Of a stretch of 20,482 nt of DNA, positions 7,405 through 15,804 are shown in pieces (the stretch's first letter is position 1; each line of letters begins with the position of its first letter). Made by a program: the position numbers and the translations under genes. The stretch is taken from NCBI GenBank assembly GCA_050184225.1, contig JBFXAN010000118.1, positions 1-20,482 on the forward strand, read 5' to 3'. The notes under the pieces were generated by a model. The model saw only the letters and a program-made list of their open reading frames with translations, was not told the origin of the DNA and did no database searches. This DNA is from JBFXAN01 sp050184225. GTDB taxonomy: Bacteria; Chloroflexota; Dehalococcoidia; CAUJGQ01.

Positions 7405-7434
7405 AGTGTATCGATCGACCGGAAGGCGGGTCAA
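7405..7434 (-). promoter_or_regulatory. Sigma-70-like promoter for the 160-residue hypothetical gene
   Basis: On the minus strand a TTGACC -35 element (7429-7434) and a TACACT -10 element (7405-7410) are separated by 18 bases. The predicted start of transcription is near 7398, about 13 bases before the ATG at 7385. The match is one base short of consensus at -35 and two short at -10. Confidence 0.5.
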
Positions 7435-7491
7435 CGAAGTCGCGCGGGTCTGAGATCGTGGGTCCGGCGCCGAAGCGGCTATCATCGCGGC

Positions 7492-8811
7492 ATGGACCCT
7501 CGCAGCGAACCGTCGCGATCGGTTTCGACGACGGCAGCGCCGGCCGCCGGTGGCAGCCAGGTCGCGCGGCGATCACGACCGCGCGGCGGGTCGCTCGTCG
7601 TGCTTCGCCATGCCGAGTTTCGCACCTTCTGGATTGGTTTTGGCGTCGCCGTACTCGGCTTCCAGATCCAACGCGTCGGCCTGGGCTTCCTGGCATACGA
7701 TATCACGGGATCGGCGTTTTTCCTGGCGCTCGTGTTCAGCGGCGACTCGATCCCGATGATCGTGCTCTCGCCCGTCGGCGGTGTCATCGGCGACCGGATC
7801 AACCGGCGGCTCGTCCTGATCGTGTCCCGCTCCTGTGTGGCGGTGCTGGCGCTGGCGTTCGCGGGCCTGACAACCGCCGGAACGATCGAGACCTGGCATC
7901 TCCTCCTCTTCGCCCTGCTCACCGGCATCTGCTACGCGATCGACGTTCCCGCGCGCCAGGCAATGGTGCACGATCTCGTGCCGCATGACGAGTTGATTCA
8001 TGCGATCGCGCTGACCGCCACGCTGCGGCAGGCATCGCGGATCGTCGGGCCGGCGATCGGCGGGCTCGCGCTGCTGCTGGTTGGCGTGCAAGGCGCCTTT
8101 GCCCTGATGGCGGTGGGGCAGCTGATCGCGGTCTGGTCGGTGCTCCTGCTCCGGTTGCCGCATGTGCCCCGACTGGAGCAAACGAGTGTGTCGGCCGATC
8201 TGCTCCAGGGATTTCGGTACATCGCCGGGCATCGCGTGATCCGCACCTTGATGCTCGTCTCGGCGATCCCGGCGCTGACGGCGATGGCATATCAGGCGAT
8301 GACCCCGGTATTCGCGATCGAAGTGCTGGGACGGGGCGGGTCCGCGATCGGTGTCATGCTCGCGGCGGCCGGGGTGGGCGCCCTCGCCGGCTCGATGTTG
8401 GTCACCGCGTTGCCGGACCGGATGGCGAAGCCGTCGATCGCGATGCCGGCGGCCATACTCTTCGGGCTGATCGTGTCCGCCTTCGCCCTGTCCCGGTACT
8501 ATCCCCTGTCGCTGCTGTTGCTCGCGGGCGCCGGGATGTCGAACGCCGTCTACACGATCGGCGTGAGCAGCGCGATCCAGCGGCGGTCACCACCGGCGAT
8601 GCAGGCGCGGGTGATGGGGGTCTATCAGACGACGTGGGAGTTGCAGGTGATCGCGGCGCTGGCGGTGGGCGCGCTGGCGGATGCAATCGGCGCGCCGGCA
8701 GGGCTGGCACTCGCCGGCGCGATCAGCGTGGGCGCGGTGGCCGCCCTCCTGCTGATGCGGGCGGGCGATGAGACTCGGGCAGGTCACGATGTGACTCACG
8801 ACCAACCGTAA
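7492..8811 (+). CDS. MFS transporter, MFS_3 / EntS-like exporter
   Basis: A 439-residue inner-membrane protein of the major facilitator superfamily, with about 12 hydrophobic segments after a basic 35-residue cytoplasmic N-terminus. The loop GGVIGDRINRR after the second segments is the MFS motif A. The layout and phrases such as IDVPARQAMVHDLVP and ATLRQASRIVGPAIGG fit the MFS_3 (EntS-like secretion effector) group, which exports small molecules by proton antiport. The ATG at 7492 is chosen because upstream in-frame sequence is not MFS-like. There is no ribosome binding site, and TATCAT ends six bases before the ATG, so a leaderless message is possible. The last 89 bp overlap the end of the convergent cyclic-di-GMP gene. 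Substrate is unknown. Confidence 0.92.
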   Translation: MDPRSEPSRSVSTTAAPAAGGSQVARRSRPRGGSLVVLRHAEFRTFWIGFGVAVLGFQIQRVGLGFLAYDITGSAFFLALVFSGDSIPMIVLSPVGGVIGDRINRRLVLIVSRSCVAVLALAFAGLTTAGTIETWHLLLFALLTGICYAIDVPARQAMVHDLVPHDELIHAIALTATLRQASRIVGPAIGGLALLLVGVQGAFALMAVGQLIAVWSVLLLRLPHVPRLEQTSVSADLLQGFRYIAGHRVIRTLMLVSAIPALTAMAYQAMTPVFAIEVLGRGGSAIGVMLAAAGVGALAGSMLVTALPDRMAKPSIAMPAAILFGLIVSAFALSRYYPLSLLLLAGAGMSNAVYTIGVSSAIQRRSPPAMQARVMGVYQTTWELQVIAALAVGALADAIGAPAGLALAGAISVGAVAALLLMRAGDETRAGHDVTHDQP

Positions 8812-11185
8812 CCGGCAGCCGGGAAGCGAGCGACTCAATCGACAGGAGGTGGGCGACCTCATCCGGTGGCAGTGGCGGGGCGACATAGTATCCCTGGGCA
8901 CGGTCACACTGGAGGAATCGCACCATCGCCAGCTGGTCGGCGTCCTCAATCCCCTCGGCGGTGACATCCATCGCCAGGCCGTGGGCGAGGTCGGTCACGG
9001 AGCGGACAATCGCAGCGGTCGCGTCATCATGGGTCAGGCCAGCGGCAAACGATCGGTCGATCTTCACCGAGTCGACCGGGAACTGGCGCAGGTAGCTGAG
9101 CGACGAGTAGCCCGTGCCGAAGTCGTCGATCGCAAGCCGGACGCCGAGCGCCTTGATCGCCTGCAATGTCGCGGCCGAGCCTTCCGCATCCTCCATCAGG
9201 ACACTCTCGGTGATCTCCAGCCGGAGGTTTTGCGGATCGAGACCGGACTCCTGCAAGGCGTGCGCGACGGCATCGACGAGGCTGGTTTCGGCCAGCTGTC
9301 GAACGCTGAGATTGACGCTGACCACAAGCGGCGGTCCATCCGGCCGGAGCGATTGCCAGACCTGTGCCTGGCGGCAGGCGTCGTGCAGCACCCATTCGCC
9401 GATCGACAGGATCAATCCGGTCTCCTCGGCAATGGGAATAAACTCACCGGGATAGACGGTGCCTCGCTGTGGATGGTTCCAGCGGACCAACGCTTCGACG
9501 CCGACGATCCGCTCCGAGAGGAGGTCGATCTCGGGCTGGTAGTGGAGCATGAGCTCGCCCTGTGCGACGGCGCCTTGCAGTTCCGTCGCGAGCTCCATCC
9601 GCTCCACGGCGATCGCGCTCATGCCGGGGTCGAAGACCTGGAAGCGGCCCTTGCCGGCCGCTTTGGCGTGGTAGAGCGCGATATCGGCTTCGCGCAGGAG
9701 ATCGTCCGGCGATGTCGCACCGATCGCGGGCTGTCGCAGGCTGATGCCGATGCTCGCGGACGCGCGCATCTCCCATGACCTGATCCGAAACGGTGGATGA
9801 AGGGCCGCGATCAGGCGGCCGGCGATCGCGGTCGCATCGACGGCATCGGTGATCCCTTCCAGGAGCACGGTGAACTCGTCGCCGCCGAAGCGGGCAACCA
9901 GGACGGATGGACTCAGACAGCCCTTCAGCCGGTGCGCGACTTCCTGGAGCTGAAGGTCGCCGGCGCCATGGCCGAGGCTATCGTTGACCATCTTGAAGCC
10001 GTCGAGATCGAGAAAGAGGACGGCCACCGCCGACCCGCGTTCGCCGGCATGCACCAGCGCGGTCTTCAGACGGTCGACGAAGTAGGTCCGGTTTGGCAGC
10101 CCGGTCAGCGCATCGTGATACGCCTGGTAGGTGATCTCTTCCTGTAGCTGCTTTCGCTCAGTGATGTCCTGAAATTGGGCGATGAAGTGCATCGGCGCGC
10201 CGCTCGGTTCGCGCACCAGCGACGCGCTTTGCATCACCCAGAGCACTTGACCGCGCCGGTGGCGGAGCCGCATCTCGACTTCAAAGGTCCGCCGATGGTC
10301 GTCGATCAGTTGCTGCATGAGCCGTCGATCAACCGCACGGTCATCACGATGGGCAATGTCATCGATCGAGCGGCGGCGCAGATCGATCTCGTCATAGCCG
10401 AGCAACGTACATAGGGCGTGATTGACCTGGAGAAACGAGCCGTCCGGCGCGATCAGCGCCACGCCGATCGCCGAGCGCTCGAAGGCGCTTCGGAATTGCT
10501 CCTCGCTCGCGCGCAGCGACGCCTGAGCAGCAACGCCCAGCGCGACAGCGCCGCGGGCGCGCTCGTACCGCCAGAGTAGGAAGCCGATCGTGAGCGCGGC
10601 GGCGATCATCGTGGCGACCGAGCCGGCGCCGGTGATCCGCCGCATTTGCGCGGAGTTGGTGCTCGACTCCAGGGAGATCTCCGCCACCAGGCTCCGCAGG
10701 GCGTCGAAGTGTGGCGCGACCCGTGCTTCCTGGACGTTCAAGGCCGCGTCGGCGGAACCAGACCGCAGGAGCGAGAGCGCCTGTTGCTCCTCGACCATGT
10801 AGCGGTCATAGGCGTCCGCGAGCGCGGTTGCCCAGCCGGAATCATCATCCATCTCCGTCAGCGTGGCGAGGATGCTCGACGCGAGCACCCGGCGCGACGC
10901 CATCTTCTCCTCGAAGTCGGACGACGTCTCACTGCGTGTGATCGCTTCCCAGCTGAGGCCGTTCTGGCGTGCGGCGGCGCCCTCGAACTGCGCCAGCAGC
11001 ATCGCCGCTCGATGACTCCGATCGTTGTCGGCCTGGAGACGGAGGAGACTATAGACGGCGAGGAGCGCCACGCAGAGGCCGATCACGAAGACCGGCCACA
11101 GTGGAATCAGGCGCGCGCCGGTTCCGGCGACACGCGGGCGGGGCCGCTCGATCGGATGGCCGGACGGCGCCATGCGGGTTTCCAT
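8723..11185 (-). CDS. Membrane-anchored PAS-GGDEF-EAL cyclic-di-GMP enzyme
   Basis: An 820-residue signalling protein that makes and/or degrades cyclic di-GMP. Transmembrane helices near 27-48 and 188-209 enclose a mostly helical extracytoplasmic sensor of about 140 residues. Then follow a PAS domain (about 228-350), a GGDEF domain (about 360-520) and an EAL domain (about 535-775). The GGDEF motif is intact (ARFGGDEF), but the inhibitory RxxD site is missing; that position reads SPSV. EAL catalytic features are all present: EALVRW, VNLSVRQL, LEITESVLMED, IDDFGTGYSS, KID, TAEGIE and QGYY. Both activities are therefore possible. ATG 11185 is chosen for its GGGAG site and the nearby promoter; the frame runs open to 11461. 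The last 30 or so residues, rich in Pro and Arg, overlap the MFS gene antisense. Confidence 0.94.
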   Translation of the reverse strand: METRMAPSGHPIERPRPRVAGTGARLIPLWPVFVIGLCVALLAVYSLLRLQADNDRSHRAAMLLAQFEGAAARQNGLSWEAITRSETSSDFEEKMASRRVLASSILATLTEMDDDSGWATALADAYDRYMVEEQQALSLLRSGSADAALNVQEARVAPHFDALRSLVAEISLESSTNSAQMRRITGAGSVATMIAAALTIGFLLWRYERARGAVALGVAAQASLRASEEQFRSAFERSAIGVALIAPDGSFLQVNHALCTLLGYDEIDLRRRSIDDIAHRDDRAVDRRLMQQLIDDHRRTFEVEMRLRHRRGQVLWVMQSASLVREPSGAPMHFIAQFQDITERKQLQEEITYQAYHDALTGLPNRTYFVDRLKTALVHAGERGSAVAVLFLDLDGFKMVNDSLGHGAGDLQLQEVAHRLKGCLSPSVLVARFGGDEFTVLLEGITDAVDATAIAGRLIAALHPPFRIRSWEMRASASIGISLRQPAIGATSPDDLLREADIALYHAKAAGKGRFQVFDPGMSAIAVERMELATELQGAVAQGELMLHYQPEIDLLSERIVGVEALVRWNHPQRGTVYPGEFIPIAEETGLILSIGEWVLHDACRQAQVWQSLRPDGPPLVVSVNLSVRQLAETSLVDAVAHALQESGLDPQNLRLEITESVLMEDAEGSAATLQAIKALGVRLAIDDFGTGYSSLSYLRQFPVDSVKIDRSFAAGLTHDDATAAIVRSVTDLAHGLAMDVTAEGIEDADQLAMVRFLQCDRAQGYYVAPPLPPDEVAHLLSIESLASRLPVTVGRESHRDLPESHRPPASAGGRPPRPR

Positions 11186-11248
11186 TGCCACTCCCGTGGA
11201 CGGCTCACTGTGGTATGGCTCCCGTAGCACGTCATCTAGATGCCGATG

Positions 11249-11278
11249 ATTGTATCTCACATGGCATTGATATGCCAT
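11249..11278 (-). promoter_or_regulatory. Sigma-70-like promoter of the cyclic-di-GMP gene
   Basis: On the minus strand TACAAT (-10, 11249-11254) lies 18 bases from ATGGCA (-35, 11273-11278). Transcription would start near 11242 and give a leader of about 57 bases before the ATG at 11185. The -10 is strong; the -35 matches consensus at four of six positions. Confidence 0.45.
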
Positions 11279-11280
11279 GT
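11259..11280. promoter_or_regulatory. Perfect 8-bp dyad, candidate operator
   Basis: Arms ACATGGCA (11259-11266) and TGCCATGT (11273-11280) are exact reverse complements around the 6-base spacer TTGATA. The dyad covers the -35 element and most of the spacer of the predicted promoter for the cyclic-di-GMP gene, where a bound dimeric repressor would block polymerase. Confidence 0.5.
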
Positions 11281-11491
11281 TCGCATGCTGCAATCTCGGT
11301 GTCCGCCATAGTCGTCGCCGAAGTCGGAGTGCACACCCGGTGCGTCTCGTGATGACGATGAACGCCCGTGCAGTCGTGTGAGCCAGGGGTGACAGCGTAC
11401 AATCGCAATCGACGACCGCGCTCGCGCGGTTGCCGAGTCCCGCCGTATTGAGGCGCTCCACTCAGATGAGTGGTGGCCCGTCGCTGACCCG

Positions 11492-12559
11492 GTGGACGAG
11501 CGCATGGCACAGCGTGGGTTCCCAGCGGCCGCGATGGCCGTCGGTGCGGCGATTCTGCTGATGCTCCTGATCTACATCGGGTCGCGGGGGCTGCAGGACT
11601 TCGACTCGGCCCTGGCCGGCTACGCCGTCGGGACGATCTTCGCCGTTTCCGGACTGGTCTATCGCTATACCCGCTGGATCACGCGGCCGCCGACCTGGCG
11701 TTACTTCCGGGCCGGCTGGACCAATTTCCTCTCCTGGCGCAACTTTCGCCGGTACACCCTGCTGATTCCGAAAGCTTGGTGGACGGACATCCTTGCCCAG
11801 ACCTTTATTCGCCCGCGCAGTACGCAACGATGGCTGATGCACCTGGCGATCTTCTGGGGCGTGGTGCTCTCCTGCGCGATTACGTTCCCGCTCACCTTCG
11901 GCTGGATTCGCTTCACGTTTCGGCCGCCGGACGAATATCAGGCGTGGTTCTTCGGTCTGCCCGTTTTCCGGTTCCCGTTGGAGTCGCTGCTGAGCTTCGT
12001 CGTGTTCCACGCGCTCAACTTTACGGCGGTGTTGCTCCTCGTCGGCCTCGCGATTGCACTCTGGCGCCGGACCACCGACGCCGGCCTGATCGTGACGCAG
12101 CGGTTCGGCTTCGACCTGATGCCGTTGGTCCTGCTCTTCGCGATCGCGATCACCGGATTGGCGCTGACCGCGTCGGCGCTCTGGTGGGAGGGCCGGTTCT
12201 ACTGGTTCATCTCTCTGACCCATCAAGTGGTCGTCGTCGCCTGGTTGCTGATGCTGCCGTTCGGCAAGTTCTTTCACATCGTCCAACGGCCGGCAACGAT
12301 CGGCGTCACTCTCTACCAGACCGTCAGTCACGATCCGGCGAACGGTGGACGCGGGGAGCCGGCCGGGCGGTGCGCGCGATGCGGTGCACCATTGCCGTCG
12401 GCGCAGTTCATCGCCGACCTCAAGGCGACGCTGAACGAGCTTGGTCAGCACTACGATCTCGGGGAAGACCGAGGGACGCTGCAAGACTACTGCCCGACCT
12501 GCAAGCGCGTCCTTCGCGGACAGGCATATTACCAGCTTGCCGGAAAGCGGTTTTTGTGA
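11492..12559 (+). CDS. NarI-like membrane cytochrome b with C-terminal four-Cys metal-binding tail
   Basis: A 355-residue integral membrane protein with about six helices (near 12-29, 41-58, 116-137, 168-191, 206-230 and 239-258). Histidines in or beside the membrane are His117 (MHLAIFWG), His173 (VFHALNF), His244 (LTHQVVVV) and His262 (KFFHIVQRP). The 18-residue spacing of the last two matches the heme b ligands His187 and His205 of NarI, so quinol oxidation through b hemes is inferred. The soluble C-terminus has CARCG (294-297) and CPTCK (334-337), a zinc-ribbon or rubredoxin-like pattern absent from NarI. The start is GTG 11492 or ATG 11504; neither has a strong ribosome binding site. It lies 62 bp before the molybdoenzyme gene and is probably its membrane partner. 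Confidence 0.8.
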   Translation: MDERMAQRGFPAAAMAVGAAILLMLLIYIGSRGLQDFDSALAGYAVGTIFAVSGLVYRYTRWITRPPTWRYFRAGWTNFLSWRNFRRYTLLIPKAWWTDILAQTFIRPRSTQRWLMHLAIFWGVVLSCAITFPLTFGWIRFTFRPPDEYQAWFFGLPVFRFPLESLLSFVVFHALNFTAVLLLVGLAIALWRRTTDAGLIVTQRFGFDLMPLVLLFAIAITGLALTASALWWEGRFYWFISLTHQVVVVAWLLMLPFGKFFHIVQRPATIGVTLYQTVSHDPANGGRGEPAGRCARCGAPLPSAQFIADLKATLNELGQHYDLGEDRGTLQDYCPTCKRVLRGQAYYQLAGKRFL

Positions 12560-12621
12560 GGCATCAAGCGGCGGCGCGGCCGGCCCACGCTGATTCCTGA
12601 CCCCGACACCCGGAGGATGCC

Positions 12622-14925
12622 ATGTCCGTCAACAAAGATATCTTCATTCGCGGTCGTGACTTCAACTATGACTTCCAGCGAGCCGGGCGGAAGCCGGTGC
12701 AGTGGCATGAGGCGGACGTTGTGCCGGAGCACCTTGTGCCGACGCATTGCAGTTTTTGCGGCGTGCAATGCGGCATGTATCTCAAGGTGAACGACGGACA
12801 TGTGATCGGTGTCGAGTCGCGGGATTACGCACACAACCGCGGCTCGCTCTGCCCGAAGGGTGTCGTCGCGTACCAGCAGGTGGACCACCCGGAGCGGTTG
12901 ACGCATCCGTTGATTCGCCGGGACGGCAAGGGCGGACGGCTGGAGCGGGCGAGCTGGGATGAGGCGCTCGACTACGTCACGCGGCGCTGGCGCGAGATCC
13001 AGGCCGCGCACGGACGCGATGCCGTGGCGGTCTACAGCGGCTCCTCGATGACGAACGAGAAGTGCTACCTCGCCGGTAAGTTCGCGCGCGCGGGCCTGGG
13101 CACGCGGCACATCGACTACAACGGCCGGCTGTGCATGTCCTCGGCGGCGATGGCGTATGCCCGGGCGTTCGGCATCGATCGGGCGCCGCTGCCGATGACG
13201 GATATCCCCCTCGCCGGCTGCATCCTCGTCGCCGGTTCCAACGTCGCCGAGTGCTTTCCAATCGTGATGAATTGGATCTGGACGGCCCGCGACCGGGGCG
13301 CGCGGCTGATCGTGATCGACCCGCGCGAGACACCGATCGCCCGCACCGCCGATCTCTGGCTGCCGGTGCGTCCCGGCACGGACATCGCCGTCTTCAACGC
13401 GATGCTGCGCCAGATCATCCATGACGGCCTCACCGACGATGCCTACCTCGCCGCCCGCACCACCGGCTGGAAGGAGGTGCGGGCGGCCGTCGAACCGTAC
13501 ACGCCGGAGGAGGCGGAGCGGATCGCGGGCGTGCCCGCCGAGCGGATCGTCGCGGCGGCGCGGCTCTACGGCCGGGCGGAAACCTCGCTGATCATGCACG
13601 CCCGCGGCATCGAGCACAGCACGCACGGCGTCGACAACTGCCTCGCCTGCATCAACCTGGCGCTGGCGCGCGGCCAGGTGGGCAGACCGGGCGGCGGCAC
13701 GATGATGCTCACCGGCCAGGGCAACGGTCAGGGGGGACGCGAGGTCGGGCAGAAGGCGAATCAGCTCCCCGGTTACCGGCACATCGATGTGCTCGAAGAG
13801 CGGCAATACATCGCCGGCGTCTGGGGCATTCCGGAGCCGGAGCTGCCGCAGGAGGGAGCGGCGGCAACGGAGATGGTGCACTTGACGGCCTCCGGCGAGA
13901 TCAAGAGCTGCCTGGTGATGTGTTCCAACCTGATGGTGTCGCTGCCCGACAACGCCGTGGTGCAGCGGGCGCTGGACAACCTCGACCCGCTGGTCGTGAT
14001 CGACTTCTTCATGTCGGAAACCGCCGAGCATGCGGATGTCGTGCTCCCCAGCGCCGTCTGGTGCGAAGATGAGGGCACGACGACGAACCTGGAAGGGCGG
14101 GTGATCAAGATCAACCAGGCGGTCGAGCCACCGGGTGAGGCGCGGCGTGACTGGGAGATCATGGCCGAGCTCGCAAAACGGCTGGGCAAGGCGCATCTCT
14201 TCACGTATGCATCCGCACGCGACATCTACGACGAACTGCGGGTCGCCTCGAAGGGCGGCGTGGCGGATTACTACGGCATCACCTGGGAGAAGATCGACGA
14301 ACAGGAGGGTGTCTTCTGGCCCTGTCCGGCCGAGAACCACCCCGGTACTCCCCGACTCTTTACCGAACGCTTCGGACATCCTGATGGCCGGGCGAAGATG
14401 TTCCCGATCGCCTACGCCCCGCCCGCCGAGGAACCGAACGACGACTACCCCTTCCGCCTGACCACCGGCCGCGTCGTCTACCAATACCTCAGCGGTACCC
14501 AGACGCGCAGGCTGGGGTTCCTCAACGCGCAGGCGCCGGCGCCGTGGGTGGAGATGCATCCGCGGGCAGCGGCACGCCACGGCATCCAGCATGACGAGAT
14601 CGTGCGGGTGCGCACGCCGCGCGGTGCGATGGACCTGCGGGCGGTGGTGGCGCCGACGATTCGGCCCGACACGCTCTTCATCCCGTTCCACTACGGTCAC
14701 CACGATGCCGTGAACCAGCTGACCAACCCAGCCGTCGATCCCACGGTGAAGATCCCGGAATACAAAGCGTGTGCGGCGCGCCTGGAACGGATCGACGCGC
14801 CGGTGTCGCCGGGGATGGACGGTGCTGCCGTCAATTTCACGCCGGAGACGGCGCCGAAGATGTTCCCCTACAGCGTGGGCGAGACAAAGACCCCGGTGAT
14901 CCACGACGAGCCGGCGAGCGAGTGA
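12622..14925 (+). CDS. NasA/NarB-type molybdopterin oxidoreductase, probable nitrate reductase catalytic subunit
   Basis: A 767-residue DMSO-reductase-superfamily enzyme. The N-terminal [4Fe-4S] site is Cys43, Cys46, Cys50 and Cys77 (CSFCGVQC and LCPKG). The molybdenum ligand is Cys171 in YNGRLCMSSAA, the context of assimilatory NasA/NarB nitrate reductases; Sec or Cys in a different context would be expected for formate dehydrogenases. Molybdopterin-guanine dinucleotide-binding phrases include AGSNVAE, VIDPRETPIARTADLWLPVRPGTD and the C-terminal LTTGRVVYQYLSGTQTRR. There is no twin-arginine signal, so it is cytoplasmic. The ATG at 12622 has GGAGG five bases upstream. It follows the cytochrome b gene without any iron-sulfur subunit gene between. 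Nitrate is the best guess for substrate; formate or another oxyanion is possible, since no nitrite reductase or nitrate transporter gene is in view. Confidence 0.9.
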   Translation: MSVNKDIFIRGRDFNYDFQRAGRKPVQWHEADVVPEHLVPTHCSFCGVQCGMYLKVNDGHVIGVESRDYAHNRGSLCPKGVVAYQQVDHPERLTHPLIRRDGKGGRLERASWDEALDYVTRRWREIQAAHGRDAVAVYSGSSMTNEKCYLAGKFARAGLGTRHIDYNGRLCMSSAAMAYARAFGIDRAPLPMTDIPLAGCILVAGSNVAECFPIVMNWIWTARDRGARLIVIDPRETPIARTADLWLPVRPGTDIAVFNAMLRQIIHDGLTDDAYLAARTTGWKEVRAAVEPYTPEEAERIAGVPAERIVAAARLYGRAETSLIMHARGIEHSTHGVDNCLACINLALARGQVGRPGGGTMMLTGQGNGQGGREVGQKANQLPGYRHIDVLEERQYIAGVWGIPEPELPQEGAAATEMVHLTASGEIKSCLVMCSNLMVSLPDNAVVQRALDNLDPLVVIDFFMSETAEHADVVLPSAVWCEDEGTTTNLEGRVIKINQAVEPPGEARRDWEIMAELAKRLGKAHLFTYASARDIYDELRVASKGGVADYYGITWEKIDEQEGVFWPCPAENHPGTPRLFTERFGHPDGRAKMFPIAYAPPAEEPNDDYPFRLTTGRVVYQYLSGTQTRRLGFLNAQAPAPWVEMHPRAAARHGIQHDEIVRVRTPRGAMDLRAVVAPTIRPDTLFIPFHYGHHDAVNQLTNPAVDPTVKIPEYKACAARLERIDAPVSPGMDGAAVNFTPETAPKMFPYSVGETKTPVIHDEPASE

Positions 14926-14970
14926 CAGGTATTGCCCCGCGTCGCGATCGGCTGGAGCCGGGACCGATGT

Positions 14971-15804
14971 CTATGCGGCCTGCCGGTCTTCGTGCAGAGG
15001 AAGCGCGGTGATCGTCGCCGGCGGCGGTGCGTTGCGGCTCGCGCGCATGGCAGCAAGCTTCGCCGCCAGATACCAGGCGACGGCGATCACCAGGCCGCCC
15101 AGCACCATGTCGATGAAGAGATGGTTCGCGCTGGCGACGATCGACCACGTCATCGCCACGGCGAGAGCGACGGCGACGCCGCGCAGCAGGCGGTTCTTGG
15201 TGTTCACCCACATTGCTGCCGAGGCGAGCGCGATCCAGCCGAAGTGGAAACTGGGGATCGCCGCGTAGTCGTTGCGGATCAGCGACGGCTGTGCATAGGA
15301 CACCGCCGTATCCCCGCCGAAGATCGTATCGACAAAACCGAGGTCGTAACCGTGCAGCGCCATCAGGCGCGGCGGCGCCGCCGGCAGCAAGTAATAGAAC
15401 GCGACGCCGATCACCATCGAGATGAACATCACGTTGCGCATGAAGACGAACCGCTCGCGTCCCTTCCACCAGAGCCACGCGCCGACCACGGCCAGCACCG
15501 GAAAGTGGAGGTAGGCATAGATGAAGTTCGCCACTTCTTTGACCGCGTGGGACCGGATCGAGATCTCCTGCACCTGCGGTTCGACATAGACGTGGAGCGC
15601 CTGCTCGATCTGGATCAACCAGGTGGTCAGCTCAACCGACTGGGCGATCCGATCCGGTGCGAGGCCGCGGACGATAAAATAGAGGCCGATCACGCCGGCG
15701 ACGATCGCCATGTCCCGCAGGAACACCGGCCAGCGGGCGACATGCTCAAGCCCGCGCCGTCGCGCCAGGATCAACCGCCGTTCGGGAACGAGTACGCTTG
15801 CCAT
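14971..15804 (-). CDS. PAP2 superfamily membrane phosphatase (PAP2_3 / Aur1-like)
   Basis: A 277-residue integral membrane protein with about six helices. Phosphatase motif 2 is IPSFHFGW, and motif 3 is SANHLFIDMVLGG with the catalytic His and its Asp partner. The classical KxxxxxxRP motif 1 is not evident; LLPAAPPRLM lies in its place, as in the PAP2_3 group that includes inositol phosphorylceramide synthase homologues. A lipid phosphate or phosphodiester is the likely substrate, handled at the outer face of the membrane. The ATG at 15804 has AAGGA eight bases upstream; the longer frame to 15966 lacks family similarity. The gene converges on the molybdoenzyme gene with 45 bp between the stops. 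Confidence 0.9.
   Translation of the reverse strand: MASVLVPERRLILARRRGLEHVARWPVFLRDMAIVAGVIGLYFIVRGLAPDRIAQSVELTTWLIQIEQALHVYVEPQVQEISIRSHAVKEVANFIYAYLHFPVLAVVGAWLWWKGRERFVFMRNVMFISMVIGVAFYYLLPAAPPRLMALHGYDLGFVDTIFGGDTAVSYAQPSLIRNDYAAIPSFHFGWIALASAAMWVNTKNRLLRGVAVALAVAMTWSIVASANHLFIDMVLGGLVIAVAWYLAAKLAAMRASRNAPPPATITALPLHEDRQAA

Larger units (their letters stand above)
11186..11491. other. Divergent promoter region, 306 bp
   Basis: Intergenic space between the cyclic-di-GMP gene (-) and the cytochrome b gene (+). The minus-strand promoter and dyad are listed separately. On the plus strand TACAAT at 11398-11403 is a good -10 candidate for the cytochrome gene, but only a poor -35 precedes it. 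A small hairpin (ACCGCG, loop CTCG, CGCGGT; 11415-11430) would lie in the leader. No ORF here looks real. Confidence 0.55.

Noticed and set aside
12529..14904. A 791-codon open frame antisense to the molybdoenzyme gene
   Set aside because: The translated sequence is rich in Arg, His and Asp, with no family features and no ribosome binding site. It mirrors the strongly GC-biased third positions of the real gene.
12622..14925. Formate dehydrogenase as the first choice for the molybdoenzyme
   Set aside because: The molybdenum-ligand context YNGRLCMSSAA is that of NasA/NarB, and no formate dehydrogenase accessory gene is present. It remains a weaker alternative.
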